The notes: generated by a model not told the origin, from the sequence alone. Numbered from the stretch's first letter, positions 37,664-46,220 are shown. The stretch: 62,429 nt of DNA from Spirosoma arboris (GCF_009754945.1 NZ_WPIN01000031.1:1-62429); one strand, 5' to 3'. Numbers and translations: made by a program.

Positions 37664-37840
37664 GTTAGCGAATTGTGAATGAATGAGTTAGTAAATGATC
37701 GAATGTGCTATATGGTCTATTCACCCAGTTACTACCTCATTCATTCGCTCATTGAATAATGGCAAAACTACGGTTTTTGCCCGAAAATGGCCCGCAGTGG
37801 GTTGACAAATCTCAAAACGCTCGTATATTTGCACCCAGAA

Positions 37841-37925
37841 AGAGAGATGGCAGAGTGGTCGATTGCGGTGGTCTTGAAAACCACTGACTGTAACAGGTCC
37901 GGGGGTTCGAATCCCTCTCTCTCTG
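37841..37925 (+). tRNA. serT: tRNA-Ser (anticodon UGA)
   Basis: 85 nt, CCA not encoded. The seven-bp acceptor stem AGAGAGA/TCTCTCT, the anticodon loop CTTGAAA in a GTGGT/ACCAC stem (anticodon TGA), a long variable arm of class II type, and the T-arm with TTCGAAT all fold. The discriminator G at 37925 is standard for serine. A phage integrase gene starts 203 bp downstream, so the 3' part of this gene is the probable attachment site. Confidence 0.95.
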
Positions 37926-37957
37926 CTGAGGCCTCTTTTAGCCACCTGATTATCACC

Positions 37958-37990
37958 GAGCCGCACCCTAAAAAGTGCGGCTCGTTTCGT
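37958..37990 (+). terminator. Terminator downstream of tRNA-Ser
   Basis: GAGCCGCAC and GTGCGGCTC arms with a T-rich tail (GTTTCGTTT), 33 bp past the tRNA. Confidence 0.75.
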
Positions 37991-38127
37991 TTAAACGCAC
38001 TTTTCCCGCCTTGGCTGCATCTCTATGCGGTTTTAACCCGGTTGCACGTCGGGTTACATTTAGCACCCAGGTTACATAGGCATCATTTTGGTAGAGCGGT
38101 CGCACGAGGGTGCACATCCCGCTTACC

Positions 38128-39489
38128 ATGTACCATATTAATAGAATGTGCGTTCTTTTCTGGTTCCGCAAATCCACCAATCTTAAACTAGTACCCACCA
38201 CTAAAACGAAACAAGTATCCACCGATGACACTAATATTGACGATTCACCAGGCTTTATCCAAATGCGATTCACGTATAATGCTGACCGTGACGAGTTTGG
38301 ATCGACTCACATTGATTGCAAAAAATCTCAATGGGATCCCGAAAACCAGGCATTTAAGGGAAAATCCATTTGGGCACAGGAGCAAAATAAAAAACTCAAT
38401 ACCTACAAACAACGGATTGAGAAACTCATAGAGGATTTAGAGCGCGAAAATGAGGAAGTGACTATTTCACTCATTAAACATGCGTTTTCAACTAAACAAC
38501 GAAGTAGAGCAGGCGTAGGAACAATCTCCGAGCGCCGAACTATTTTTACATTACTAGAAGTTTGTGCCTACCATTATCAGCAACAGGAAAAGCGGCAAAA
38601 GCTGGGCAAGGTTACACAGTCTACGTTGGAAATTCAGGCCAATTATGCCGCCAATATCTCCGATTTTGTCAAGGCGACTAAGCGGGATAAATTACCAGCT
38701 ACCTCCTTAAATCAGGATTTCATGGACGATGTGGCCATTTATCTGGCCGATGTGGAAAAATTTGGCTCCGCTCACATCGAAAAGCATCTTAAGTACATTA
38801 AGCAGGCCATGAAATTAGCCGCCGAGCGGCAAATGATTAGTAAGAATCCGCTGGCTAGTTTCCGAGTGGAGACTAACGAAGAAGAGCCCGACACGACTCA
38901 TTTAACCGTTGAGCAGTTACAGCGGCTGATTACGTTTGATTTCCTGGCGATGGCTAAAGCGGGTGAACTTCACCCGGCAGCGGCTGAATCCTTGGATAAA
39001 GAACGTGACGCCTTTGTGTTCAACTGCTTCACCGGTATGCACCATTATGATTACACCTCGAAGCTGTTTAGAATTGACAAGGATCTAAAAGCTGACTACT
39101 GGTTAGTCGGTAAGCGCCAGAAAACCAAAAAGGAGTTTTTCCTTAAGTTACTAGAGCCAGGGGTGGCTGTATTAAAAAAGTATGGGGAGAGCCTGGAGGC
39201 TTTGCCCGTCAAATCGAACCAGAAACGAAATGATTCCTTAAAGCTGATTGCGGCCTATGTGGGTTTGCCGGTACGCTTATCCACTAAAATAGCCCGCAAA
39301 ACATTTGCCGATTTAGCCTTGAATGAGATGTTAATCCCAGCCGATGATGTGGCCACGATGTTAGGTCTCACATCCACCGAGCGGCTAAAACATTACGCCC
39401 GACCACGGCGTAACCGCTTAGCCAGGCTCTTATCGAGTTGGAAAAGTCTTTCCAACCAGTTGAACCAGAATGACCAGCAAACCGCCTGA
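38128..39489 (+). CDS. Tyrosine recombinase (phage integrase), catalytic residues degenerate
   Basis: 453 residues from the ATG at 38128; a GTG at 38110 would add six residues. Order: an arm-binding N-terminal domain (IDCKKSQWDPENQAFKGKS), a SAM-like core-binding domain (about residues 140-260, ending ISKNPLASFRV), and the catalytic domain. At the catalytic arginine I position of CFTGxRxxD this protein has CFTGMHHYDY (Arg to His). The HxxR box reads KIAR, and the later MLGH box reads MLGL. The lysine in RQKTKKEF, the second Arg and the nucleophilic Tyr in LKHYARP remain. It sits next to tRNA-Ser, as expected for the integrase, but may be weak or inactive. Confidence 0.85.
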   Translation: MYHINRMCVLFWFRKSTNLKLVPTTKTKQVSTDDTNIDDSPGFIQMRFTYNADRDEFGSTHIDCKKSQWDPENQAFKGKSIWAQEQNKKLNTYKQRIEKLIEDLERENEEVTISLIKHAFSTKQRSRAGVGTISERRTIFTLLEVCAYHYQQQEKRQKLGKVTQSTLEIQANYAANISDFVKATKRDKLPATSLNQDFMDDVAIYLADVEKFGSAHIEKHLKYIKQAMKLAAERQMISKNPLASFRVETNEEEPDTTHLTVEQLQRLITFDFLAMAKAGELHPAAAESLDKERDAFVFNCFTGMHHYDYTSKLFRIDKDLKADYWLVGKRQKTKKEFFLKLLEPGVAVLKKYGESLEALPVKSNQKRNDSLKLIAAYVGLPVRLSTKIARKTFADLALNEMLIPADDVATMLGLTSTERLKHYARPRRNRLARLLSSWKSLSNQLNQNDQQTA

Positions 39490-39546
39490 TATTCAGGTTG
39501 CTAAGCTTTAATAAATCTATTTTTTAAATCTTGCACCCTCAATAAC

Positions 39547-39577
39547 ACAAAACAGCCTCATTATGAGGCTGTTTTGT
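39547..39577. terminator. Bidirectional terminator between integrase and terminase
   Basis: Fourteen-bp perfect arms (ACAAAACAGCCTCA and complement) with loop TTA, between the convergent integrase and terminase genes. A- and T-rich flanks suit termination in both directions. Confidence 0.85.
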
Positions 39578-39696
39578 AAAAACACCCCCCACTTTTACCC
39601 GTTTTTTTCTTTCCTGACCCCGCCCTTTAGCATTTTGGAACTTTCCACTTTCCGAATATATGAAACGGCTCTAACCAAATCTGGAAAGTGCCCGAC

Positions 39697-39903
39697 TTAG
39701 AAATAAGTTAAGTCAAAATCTCCACCGCCCTGGCCCATCCGTCCCCCTTTCATCTTCCAAAGGATATAGTAATCGACTGTGTCACTTAGGTGTGTGGCTA
39801 GCTCCTGGTCTACCTTGCTGCCTTCGCTCTTCTTGCTCTTCGTGTAGTCTATGTTCAATGGGCTGTTATCCATGCTGATCACTGTGGCCTTCCCGTATGC
39901 CAT
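39697..39903 (-). CDS. Terminase C-terminal fragment in the +1 frame
   Basis: 68 codons from an ATG at 39903, overlapping the last 38 bp of the terminase frame. The sequence ATVISMDNSPLNIDY and ATHLSDTVDYYILWK matches the end of phage large terminases, including the last acidic residue of the RNase H-like nuclease in the SDxxDY motif. It therefore looks like the missing tail of the upstream gene rather than a separate protein. Joining needs a +1 shift within AAGGGTGGATGG just before 39903. A Shine-Dalgarno-like AAGGG lies a few bases ahead of the ATG, which could serve re-initiation or stimulate frameshifting. Confidence 0.65.
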   Translation of the reverse strand: MAYGKATVISMDNSPLNIDYTKSKKSEGSKVDQELATHLSDTVDYYILWKMKGGRMGQGGGDFDLTYF

Positions 39904-41239
39904 CCACCCTTACCCGTATTAGGTTGGTGGTACGCTCGGCAAAGACGTTGCTTAAGTCCTTAAACTTGTCGATGTGGGGAGGGTTGTAATTTAGCGGCTG
40001 TGTAGAAACCTGCCATTTTCCAGAAGCCTCCAGAATTTCAGCCACCTGCTGAAACATGGATTTTGTAGAGCCTGCCGATTTATTCTTACCATTACGGTCT
40101 CCAGTCAGTACCGCCTCCTTAGTCTTGTGCCCCTCGTACTCGGTGGCTATCATCGTGGCCAGCGTCTGGGCCATCGTCATGGCCACCCCGTCCGCGTCTA
40201 TGGCTGGCTCCTTACAGTATAGGTTATCTATAAGCCTGGCTGTTGTATAGTCGCTCTGCCATAGGGTAGCACTGGTAAAGTGAGCATTGAAATCTAAGCT
40301 AATCTCCAGCGGTAGACTAGGGTTATAGAGTGGCTCCCCGCTAAAGGCTGCTCTCCCTTCCAGTTCGTCGCTCTCATCCTTAACAACGTGGATAGCGTGT
40401 TGAAAGGTGGGGTAAAAGTTATGCGGCATTTTAGTCAGCCGCTTTCCTTCCACTTCCACCTCATACTCCAATTTAGTGAGGCTCTTTTTCAGCGTGTCTA
40501 AATAGTCATCTGGCAGAAAGGCCAAATTATCCCGCGTTTTTACTTCCAGGAAAAAGTACTTTTCTGGCTCGGTTTTGGAAAGCGCTTCTATGTCATACAT
40601 CCACTGGCCTCCTAGATCCCAGGGAGGGGAACTAAAAACCGCTAACATTTGGTGGAATGTAGAGTCAAACTTTCCCACGTTGGCCCTGAGTGTAGGGAGC
40701 ACCACCTTAAGCCAATCCTTTTTAAAGTTTAGCCCTTCGTCGATAACGTATAAATCGTAGTTGGCCCCCCGGTTTTCGGCAGCGGCCATTTTAAAGCTCT
40801 CAAATTCGATGACAAACCCGTTTGGAAAACTAATACAGTTCTCCCAAATGTCGGGCGCTTCATAAGGCCGGTCAAAGTGTGCCGGTGGCTCTCTCCAGAG
40901 CACAAAGCAGCCGCTGCCAGTTTTAAAATCATACTCCTGGATTCCGTGGCGTTTCCAGCCTGCTTTTAAGCCAGAGGTCAGTTTCGATTTGGCCTTTTTA
41001 ATGGTTGGCACTCCCCAACCGCATTTGGCCTTTGGGAGCTCATCACTAGCCAGGTAAAGAAAATCGGAGAGCGTAATGGATTTGCCAGAGCCCCGCCCGC
41101 CAATCATACCGGCAATTTTAAAATGATTGTTAAAAACGGCCTCCAGGAAAATGGCTTGTTTTTCGTTCACTTCCACCTCCAAAACGTCACTTTCCAGAAC
41201 GTCACGATTTTGGGCGCTCTCGTTATTGTTCGATTTCAT
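39866..41239 (-). CDS. terL: Terminase large subunit (ATPase and partial nuclease)
   Basis: 457 residues. ATPase: Walker A GGRGSGKS at residues 47-54, Walker B YDLYVIDEGLNF with the Asp-Glu pair at 167-168, and the coupling motif LAVFSSPP. The nuclease domain follows with the first acidic motif LEISLDFNAHF and the second VLTGDRNGKNKS. The expected third acidic motif is missing here and appears in the +1 frame at 39697-39903. It cleaves concatemeric DNA and drives packaging into proheads. It overlaps the small-terminase gene by 17 bp. Confidence 0.88.
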   Translation of the reverse strand: MKSNNNESAQNRDVLESDVLEVEVNEKQAIFLEAVFNNHFKIAGMIGGRGSGKSITLSDFLYLASDELPKAKCGWGVPTIKKAKSKLTSGLKAGWKRHGIQEYDFKTGSGCFVLWREPPAHFDRPYEAPDIWENCISFPNGFVIEFESFKMAAAENRGANYDLYVIDEGLNFKKDWLKVVLPTLRANVGKFDSTFHQMLAVFSSPPWDLGGQWMYDIEALSKTEPEKYFFLEVKTRDNLAFLPDDYLDTLKKSLTKLEYEVEVEGKRLTKMPHNFYPTFQHAIHVVKDESDELEGRAAFSGEPLYNPSLPLEISLDFNAHFTSATLWQSDYTTARLIDNLYCKEPAIDADGVAMTMAQTLATMIATEYEGHKTKEAVLTGDRNGKNKSAGSTKSMFQQVAEILEASGKWQVSTQPLNYNPPHIDKFKDLSNVFAERTTNLIRVRVDGIREGHSDQHG

Positions 41240-41765
41240 AGGTTGTATTTTCGACTTGTTTAGGATCCTGGCCAGTGTTGTTATTTAGGGTTAATTGCTT
41301 CACTTTAAAGACCACTTTAGACGGTTTTTTGTAGGTGTCCGCGTTCACGGTTTTCTCGTTATCGTAAGCACCATCTATTTTGGCCGCTTTGTCCAGGAGA
41401 ATACCAAAGTTGTAATAATCGCCTGCCTCTTTGGCTTCTTTTGCGGCATCTCGGAATAGTTCGGCGTATAGATCCTTTACGCCCTCTTTGGCCCTGGATT
41501 GGCGCAATTCAGCGAAAACAGCGTAAGAAAGCGTTAAGATTTCTCTGGCTCTGCGCTCCTGAAGTTTGCTAGAATTTTTCAGCATGGCCAGCACCTGGCT
41601 ATCTGTATGGCCAGCCTTTAGCCAGGCTCTGGCCGAATCTATTTTATCCCAGGTGGCCCACTGTTCCGGTGTGAGCTCACCACCGGCCAAAAGATAGGCC
41701 TGGAAAACGTCTAATTCGCCCCGTACTTTCTCCAGGTACTTATTATTACTCTTTAATTGCTTCAT
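41223..41765 (-). CDS. Probable terminase small subunit
   Basis: 180 residues, overlapping the large subunit as terS-terL pairs do. The N-terminal half contains a helix-rich segment with a possible DNA-binding helix-turn-helix (WLKAGHTDSQVLAMLKNSSKLQERRAREIL), the middle is a long helix (coiled coil for oligomerisation), and the C-terminal ~40 residues are polar (the usual TerL contact region). The assignment rests on position and layout; the sequence itself is not one I recognise directly. Confidence 0.6.
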   Translation of the reverse strand: MKQLKSNNKYLEKVRGELDVFQAYLLAGGELTPEQWATWDKIDSARAWLKAGHTDSQVLAMLKNSSKLQERRAREILTLSYAVFAELRQSRAKEGVKDLYAELFRDAAKEAKEAGDYYNFGILLDKAAKIDGAYDNEKTVNADTYKKPSKVVFKVKQLTLNNNTGQDPKQVENTTYEIEQ

Positions 41766-42150
41766 AGCTTAAAAGTCTTAGTTCGTCTTTGTATTGCTCC
41801 AGGATGGCCTGGAGCCTGGCCAGCTCCTGTTTCCAGGCCGTGGCGTTTTTGTGCTCTGGCCGTTCTTCTAGTTTGGTTTGAGTCTTGTAGATATTTACCC
41901 GCGTTTTCTGGATCTCCAGTTTAATCTCAGCGGCCTGGAGCCCCTGGCTGGCCATTGTGGGCTTTGCTTCTTTTTCTTCTCTGCGTTTCTGGCCGGTGGC
42001 TGCTTCGTGCCGGGCATCTTTCCAGCGCTCCCGAATGGCCAGGATTTGCTCCACGACGGGCTTTCTCCCTGCTACGTCGTTATCGTCAAAATCGGCCAGG
42101 GTATTACTCAAAAGAGCGGCCTCACGGTGTAGGCCTTCAGCCAGCACCAT
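41746..42150 (-). CDS. Small helical phage protein
   Basis: 134 residues, overlapping the small-terminase gene by 20 bp. Rich in Lys, Glu, Gln and Ala, with heptad-like stretches (AAEIKLEIQKTRVNIYKTQTKLEER; WKQELARLQAILEQYKDELRLLSYEAIKE). No family recognised. Its place in the packaging cluster suggests a structural or packaging-accessory role. Confidence 0.55.
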   Translation of the reverse strand: MVLAEGLHREAALLSNTLADFDDNDVAGRKPVVEQILAIRERWKDARHEAATGQKRREEKEAKPTMASQGLQAAEIKLEIQKTRVNIYKTQTKLEERPEHKNATAWKQELARLQAILEQYKDELRLLSYEAIKE

Positions 42151-42188
42151 AAGCCGCTCTTTTTCGGAATCCGGCGCGGATTCAGGCG

Positions 42189-42602
42189 TTAACTGTTTTT
42201 TTTTGCTGCTTCGGCCTGTGCCGCTGCTTTTTCGACTACTGGCGTAACGGCTGGAGTGGCCGAATTTGCAGAAGGTGCCAATTTTTCGAGCTCGTCTATT
42301 TTCTGGTCTTTCTCATTTAATTGGTTTTTGAGAAAAGAAACTTCTTGCTCTAGGCTGTGTTTCTGGTATTCCAATTGCCGGTTGGCTTCTTCCAGTCGGC
42401 CTAACTCCTGAATGAAATTTTCGGCCACGCTAGGCTCCGTTTCCGGGGTCAATTGTTCGACCTCTTTTGCGGCCTGTTCGTACTCCGTTTGTGCCTTGTC
42501 CCAGGCTGCTTTTTTGTGCTCGGTTTGGTCGGCATTATAGGCCATTTCGGCTAGTTGAGCGATTGCCTTAATTTGGCTTAGTGTTGGTTGGTTTGTGTTC
42601 AT
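42189..42602 (-). CDS. Acidic coiled-coil phage protein
   Basis: 137 residues. Residues about 65-105 form a strong coiled coil (LGRLEEANRQLEYQKHSL, then EVSFLKNQLNEKDQKIDELEKL). The C-terminus is low-complexity (PSANSATPAVTPVVEKAAAQAEAAKK). Scaffold-like properties, but another scaffold candidate lies beside the capsid gene. Not recognised otherwise. Confidence 0.55.
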   Translation of the reverse strand: MNTNQPTLSQIKAIAQLAEMAYNADQTEHKKAAWDKAQTEYEQAAKEVEQLTPETEPSVAENFIQELGRLEEANRQLEYQKHSLEQEVSFLKNQLNEKDQKIDELEKLAPSANSATPAVTPVVEKAAAQAEAAKKNS

Positions 42603-42678
42603 TTGCTGTTTAAGAAAAAGAATAATATTTGGTTTTTCGTCGAGTCTACAGCTCGTTATTTAAAATACTATTTCGGCA

Positions 42679-42882
42679 CTATGCCGCTTTTTCGGCTTTT
42701 GTTTTGTCTGTTACTGGAGTCGCTTCTGACTCATTTACAACTTTGCAATAAACTCCAGGATAATCCTTTTCGATGCGTTCAGCGTCGGCCACGGCCATTT
42801 GATCGCTCACGATTACAGTACGTTCCTCGAACCCGAATTTTACGCCTGTTGCCTCATTGAGAACTACTACTTTTTTTGCCAT
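42679..42882 (-). CDS. Small phage protein
   Basis: 67 residues from the ATG at 42882 (MAKKVVVLNEATGVKFGFEER), which is preferred because the upstream in-frame codons fall in the terminator-proximal leader. A compact beta-alpha start and a charged C-terminal tail (TPVTDKTKAEKAA). It may be a head-tail connector or decoration-type protein by position; no family recognised. Confidence 0.5.
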   Translation of the reverse strand: MAKKVVVLNEATGVKFGFEERTVIVSDQMAVADAERIEKDYPGVYCKVVNESEATPVTDKTKAEKAA

Positions 42883-42894
42883 TGGGAAGGATAA

Positions 42895-42945
42895 AAAAGG
42901 CCTCACCGCCTGCCGCAGGAACGCCTGCCGGTAGTGAGGCCTTTT
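42895..42945. terminator. Terminator between the tail-tube-like gene and the small gene
   Basis: Twelve-bp arms (AAAAGGCCTCAC and complement) with a T run on both sides. The 27-nt loop holds a smaller hairpin (CCTGCCGCAGG). Confidence 0.75.
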
Positions 42946-42967
42946 AACTGATTAAAGGGTGAATTGA

Positions 42968-43675
42968 TTAAGCCAGCGTTACGCCTGCAATAGCCAGCGC
43001 GTTACCTAATGGAATATAACCGAACATGTAGCCATCATTTTTGGCCTTCATTGTCCACTCTCTCCGGTCGCCACCTTTAGCTCCAGAGGTGTGGGTGACT
43101 TCAAATTGTAGACCTGATAACGACGTACCTAAAACCACTCGCTGGCCATCATTTAGGATGGCAACGGCCACCACTTCTGTATTAATTAGCTTTTCGACTG
43201 CGGCCACTTGATCCTTAGTGTAACCGGCCACTTTTACCTCCAGGCTCTGCTCCCAGGATTGGTAGCCCGTTGGCCCCTTTAAGGCTTCATCAACTTTTAG
43301 GGAGTTGTCCGATACTTGCACTTCGACAAACGTGCCTACGGGTGGCCCTGTTACCAGTGTAGGCACTACCGTTAGTTCTCCGGCTGTAATATCAGCTCGT
43401 TTGGGCCATTCGCCCGTAATTTGATCCGTAGGAATCAAAAACAAACGTCGGCCACCGCCAGGGTTTACGGTTTGCTGTGGTGTCCGGTTGAGCGCGGCCA
43501 GGGTGGCAACGGCCAAGCCGTGGCTAGCAAACAGGGATACGCCAGTCGTGGCCGTAACCGCATAGCTGGCCAGCGGTATGGCCACCACTCCGGCCAATAC
43601 GCTGCCGGTTTCGGTGGCCACCAGTGCCCCGATAAATACCAGGGCCAAACTCATTAAAATCTTTAAAAGCTGCAT
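42968..43675 (-). CDS. Candidate major tail (tube) protein with N-terminal hydrophobic region
   Basis: 235 residues. Residues 75-235 form a beta-rich domain (GGGRRLFLIPTDQITGEWPKR, SWEQSLEVKVAGYTKDQVAAVEKL, EVVAVAILNDGQRVVLGTS, GDRREWTMKAKNDG) that resembles phage tail-tube or virion structural proteins of Bacteroidota. Unexpectedly, the first ~60 residues are hydrophobic (LLKILMSLALVFIGALVATETGSVLAGVV...), as in a membrane anchor or a fused small protein. It lies between capsid and terminase genes, with terminators on both sides. The tail-tube call is tentative. Confidence 0.45.
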   Translation of the reverse strand: MQLLKILMSLALVFIGALVATETGSVLAGVVAIPLASYAVTATTGVSLFASHGLAVATLAALNRTPQQTVNPGGGRRLFLIPTDQITGEWPKRADITAGELTVVPTLVTGPPVGTFVEVQVSDNSLKVDEALKGPTGYQSWEQSLEVKVAGYTKDQVAAVEKLINTEVVAVAILNDGQRVVLGTSLSGLQFEVTHTSGAKGGDRREWTMKAKNDGYMFGYIPLGNALAIAGVTLA

Positions 43676-43729
43676 TTGTATTTGCTGTTGTTAGTTAATT
43701 GAACTTGAAAAAATTAGAGAAGAAATGTA

Positions 43730-43760
43730 AACCGGCCACCCCTATACGTGGTGGCCGGTT
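43730..43760 (-). terminator. Terminator after the major capsid gene
   Basis: Eleven-bp arms AACCGGCCACC and complement with a 9-nt loop, 8 bp past the capsid stop codon on the minus strand. Confidence 0.75.
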
Positions 43761-43767
43761 GGGCTAG

Positions 43768-44748
43768 TTAAACTTTGTCGTTTAAGAAGGTGAACTTACC
43801 GAACCCGTAATCAAAGCCTACGCTCATACGGATGTTGATTTTGACCGCTTTAACATCTTTTACAACCGTCAACGTGTAGGCGCTCACATCTTCGTTACAC
43901 ACGAAATTCAGGTTAGAGCTTGGCGTAATAACCTGCGTAAACTTGCCCGAAAGGCCCACGTCCGGCACCAGGGTAATGTTTTCGTACCCGTCGATTTTGG
44001 TCATGTTCTCGCCTGGCCGTACCGTGTTTGGAAACTTCGCCTGCCGTCGTCGGTTGATGCTCCGAACCAAACCAGGAGAGCAACGGAATTGCAACGGAAT
44101 TTCCAGCATGGCCTGGTTTTGCGCTTCTACCACCTGGCAAAGGGCCAGCATTTGCTCGTAACTGTTGGTGTCGTCAATGGTCGTTGCCGCCGTTAACACG
44201 TTACCGGCTGGAATGTCGCCCGTTCCAGCCTGTCGGCCAGCGGTCATTTTCGACAATAGGCCCGTAATGGCGTAAACCGAACCTGTATTGGCGGCATTCT
44301 TAACCGCTTTCCAGCTTGCTCGCTCTACCAGGTTGGCGCGGGCTGTGCGTAGGATCTGCTCTAAAAAGAACACCTCGAAGGGATTGGCCAGCACTTCCTT
44401 TTCCGAGCTTAAGCCCTTCACATACTGGAGATACGAACGGTAAAGCGTCTGAATTTCGCCCGTAGTGAATTGTAAATCAATGTCCACGTCTTCAAAACTG
44501 GGAATCCGAGCCCCGAACTGGAGCGCTCCCGCTGATGGGCTGAAATCGTCAGTAGCTGCCCGAAGAATATCCATAATCTGGAGATTAATCAGCGGGCTCT
44601 TATTATCCGTCACCAGAAGCTGATAGAGCTCCCGAATTTTAGCGTCACCGTCTACCAGTACGTCGGTGATAATCTCTTTTTTGCCATCAAAAACCTGCAT
44701 TAAGGCGCTTGGTAGCTTGGTAAAATCGTACCCTTGTGTTTGTGCCAT
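43768..44748 (-). CDS. Major capsid protein
   Basis: 326 residues. Long mixed alpha/beta protein with an extended early region (FGARIPSFEDVDIDLQFTTGEIQTLY, the E-loop-like part), a long helix (VFFLEQILRTARANLVERASWKAVKNAAN) and a C-terminal DVKAVKINIRMSVGFDYGFGKFTFLNDKV. It follows a scaffold-like gene and an S49 protease and is terminated on its own, the arrangement expected for a highly expressed HK97-fold capsid. Identification rests on context and general similarity to Bacteroidota phage capsids. Confidence 0.7.
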   Translation of the reverse strand: MAQTQGYDFTKLPSALMQVFDGKKEIITDVLVDGDAKIRELYQLLVTDNKSPLINLQIMDILRAATDDFSPSAGALQFGARIPSFEDVDIDLQFTTGEIQTLYRSYLQYVKGLSSEKEVLANPFEVFFLEQILRTARANLVERASWKAVKNAANTGSVYAITGLLSKMTAGRQAGTGDIPAGNVLTAATTIDDTNSYEQMLALCQVVEAQNQAMLEIPLQFRCSPGLVRSINRRRQAKFPNTVRPGENMTKIDGYENITLVPDVGLSGKFTQVITPSSNLNFVCNEDVSAYTLTVVKDVKAVKINIRMSVGFDYGFGKFTFLNDKV

Positions 44749-44811
44749 GTAAAGCGATTAAAATAATTTAGTAGAAGTTTGTTACTTACTGAATCATGCC
44801 CCGTCTAAGGG

Positions 44812-45237
44812 CTAGTTTCGGCTTTTTCGGAATACCTCCAGCGCCTGCTGGTTATACGGGGTTAGGGTTTGCTCGCCCTTGCTGGTTTCATCCCCTTCTG
44901 GTAGTTGAGCCCCTACCCCGGCCTGTTTCTCAAACCAGGCTTTGTACTTGTCCCGGTCTGTTTGGGTCTGGTTGAGTGAGTTCTGGAGCGTGGTTTTATC
45001 GCTTTCCAGTGTCGTCTTTTCCCCTTGCAGGGTGTTAATTGTGGTCTGGAGCGTTCCTTTCTCGGTTTCCAGGTTCGTTACCTGGGTTTGTAGCCCGGTG
45101 AGTTTTTCCTGGAGCTCCAGCGCTTCAGAAGTAAATTGGTTGTGCTCATCGGTGGAGAGCTTTTCAGAAATTACGGTTTCGGACTTTCCGAAAAAGGAGG
45201 CCATAAACGCGGCCAGGGTCTGCTTTACTTGTGCCAT
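44812..45237 (-). CDS. Scaffold-like coiled-coil protein
   Basis: 141 residues from the ATG at 45237 (MAQVKQTLAAFMASFFGKSET), preferred over a longer frame that would overlap the protease gene. Residues about 35-100 are a strong coiled coil (LELQEKLTGLQTQVTNLETEKGTLQTTINTLQGEK). It sits between the prohead protease and the capsid gene, the usual place of a scaffold. Confidence 0.6.
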   Translation of the reverse strand: MAQVKQTLAAFMASFFGKSETVISEKLSTDEHNQFTSEALELQEKLTGLQTQVTNLETEKGTLQTTINTLQGEKTTLESDKTTLQNSLNQTQTDRDKYKAWFEKQAGVGAQLPEGDETSKGEQTLTPYNQQALEVFRKSRN

Positions 45238-45268
45238 AGATTGACGGGTGAATGAATGAGTGAGTGAA

Positions 45269-46144
45269 TTAGGCCGTTGCCTGAGCGCTCTTTTTAATGG
45301 CCTGGTTGAGTGTGCCTTTGAAATCGGCCAGGCCAATGGCTAGGGCTTTATTGGTGCCGTATAGTTTGGCCGTTTTCCATTCGTCGGATTTCAATAGGCC
45401 AGCCCGGCCCCGCTGAACGTAGCCCACAAATTGGGTTTGGCAGGCGTCCAGCATGGTCTGAATTTCGGCCCGTACCTCGTCCGAAAGTGGCTCGATGCCG
45501 TTGGCGGTGGCTTTGTCTACGCTCTCGGTCGCGCGGAAAATCTCCACGGCCAGGCCTTGCTGCTCTAGCGCCTTGCTCTGATCGGTGTAGACCATCAGCG
45601 TGCCAATGGATCCAATAACTGGCAACGGAGAATCCTCTAGCCAAATGTAGCGGGCCTGGCTGGCGATAAAATAGGCCGCGCTGGCGCAAAAGTTCGTCCA
45701 TACATCCACCGGCTTTTTCATGGCCCGGATCGCGTCGGCCAGTGCTTTGAGGCCATCGACGGCCCCGCCCCCGGAATCAATGCGTAGCAGGATGGATTTA
45801 ATGTCCTCCATCTTGTCGGCTACGGCCAGCAGTCCGGCTAGATCCTCATAGCCCCAGGAACACAACCCGTACCGCGTAAGCGTGCCAATGATGGGAATCA
45901 CACAAACCCCGTCCACGGTGTATTGAGTGGCCACATACTCATAATAGGAGATGGTGCCCGCCATTACCTGGAGGCCCGCTGTTTGCAAGGTGGCCCGAAT
46001 GGCCAGGCTAGGGTGCTCCGAGATTAGCCCCGGTGCAATTGGCTCTTTTCCGGCCAGGATCCGTGGCCTGGCCATTGCCTCCATTCGAGCCGCAAAGGAA
46101 GCCTCTACGTGCCAGAGTCCCGAAATGGTTAAAAGTCCATTCAT
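45269..46144 (-). CDS. S49-family prohead protease
   Basis: 291 residues, ClpP/SppA fold. VCVIPIIGTLT, SILLRIDSGGGAVDGLKALADAIRAM (the GGG oxyanion loop), catalytic Ser 155 in NFCASAAYFIAS, and a likely general-base Lys 211 in RATESVDKATANG. The Ser-Lys spacing is close to that of bacterial SppA. Phage members (like lambda C) cut the scaffold during prohead maturation. Transcription appears to start or restart just upstream, at the 46221-46235 motif. Confidence 0.8.
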   Translation of the reverse strand: MNGLLTISGLWHVEASFAARMEAMARPRILAGKEPIAPGLISEHPSLAIRATLQTAGLQVMAGTISYYEYVATQYTVDGVCVIPIIGTLTRYGLCSWGYEDLAGLLAVADKMEDIKSILLRIDSGGGAVDGLKALADAIRAMKKPVDVWTNFCASAAYFIASQARYIWLEDSPLPVIGSIGTLMVYTDQSKALEQQGLAVEIFRATESVDKATANGIEPLSDEVRAEIQTMLDACQTQFVGYVQRGRAGLLKSDEWKTAKLYGTNKALAIGLADFKGTLNQAIKKSAQATA

Positions 46145-46220
46145 TAAAAAAATGCGTTCAATTTGTTGTTTATCGCCTTATTTGGCGTTGTTGTCGTAAA
46201 GTTGCCACGGCCAAAAGGCT

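Noticed and set aside
37674..37760. GAATGAATGAG...CTCATTCATTC hairpin between purL and tRNA as a terminator
   Set aside because: The arms are separated by about 50 nt, AT-rich and imperfect, and lie upstream of purL's start, so a terminator role is not supported.
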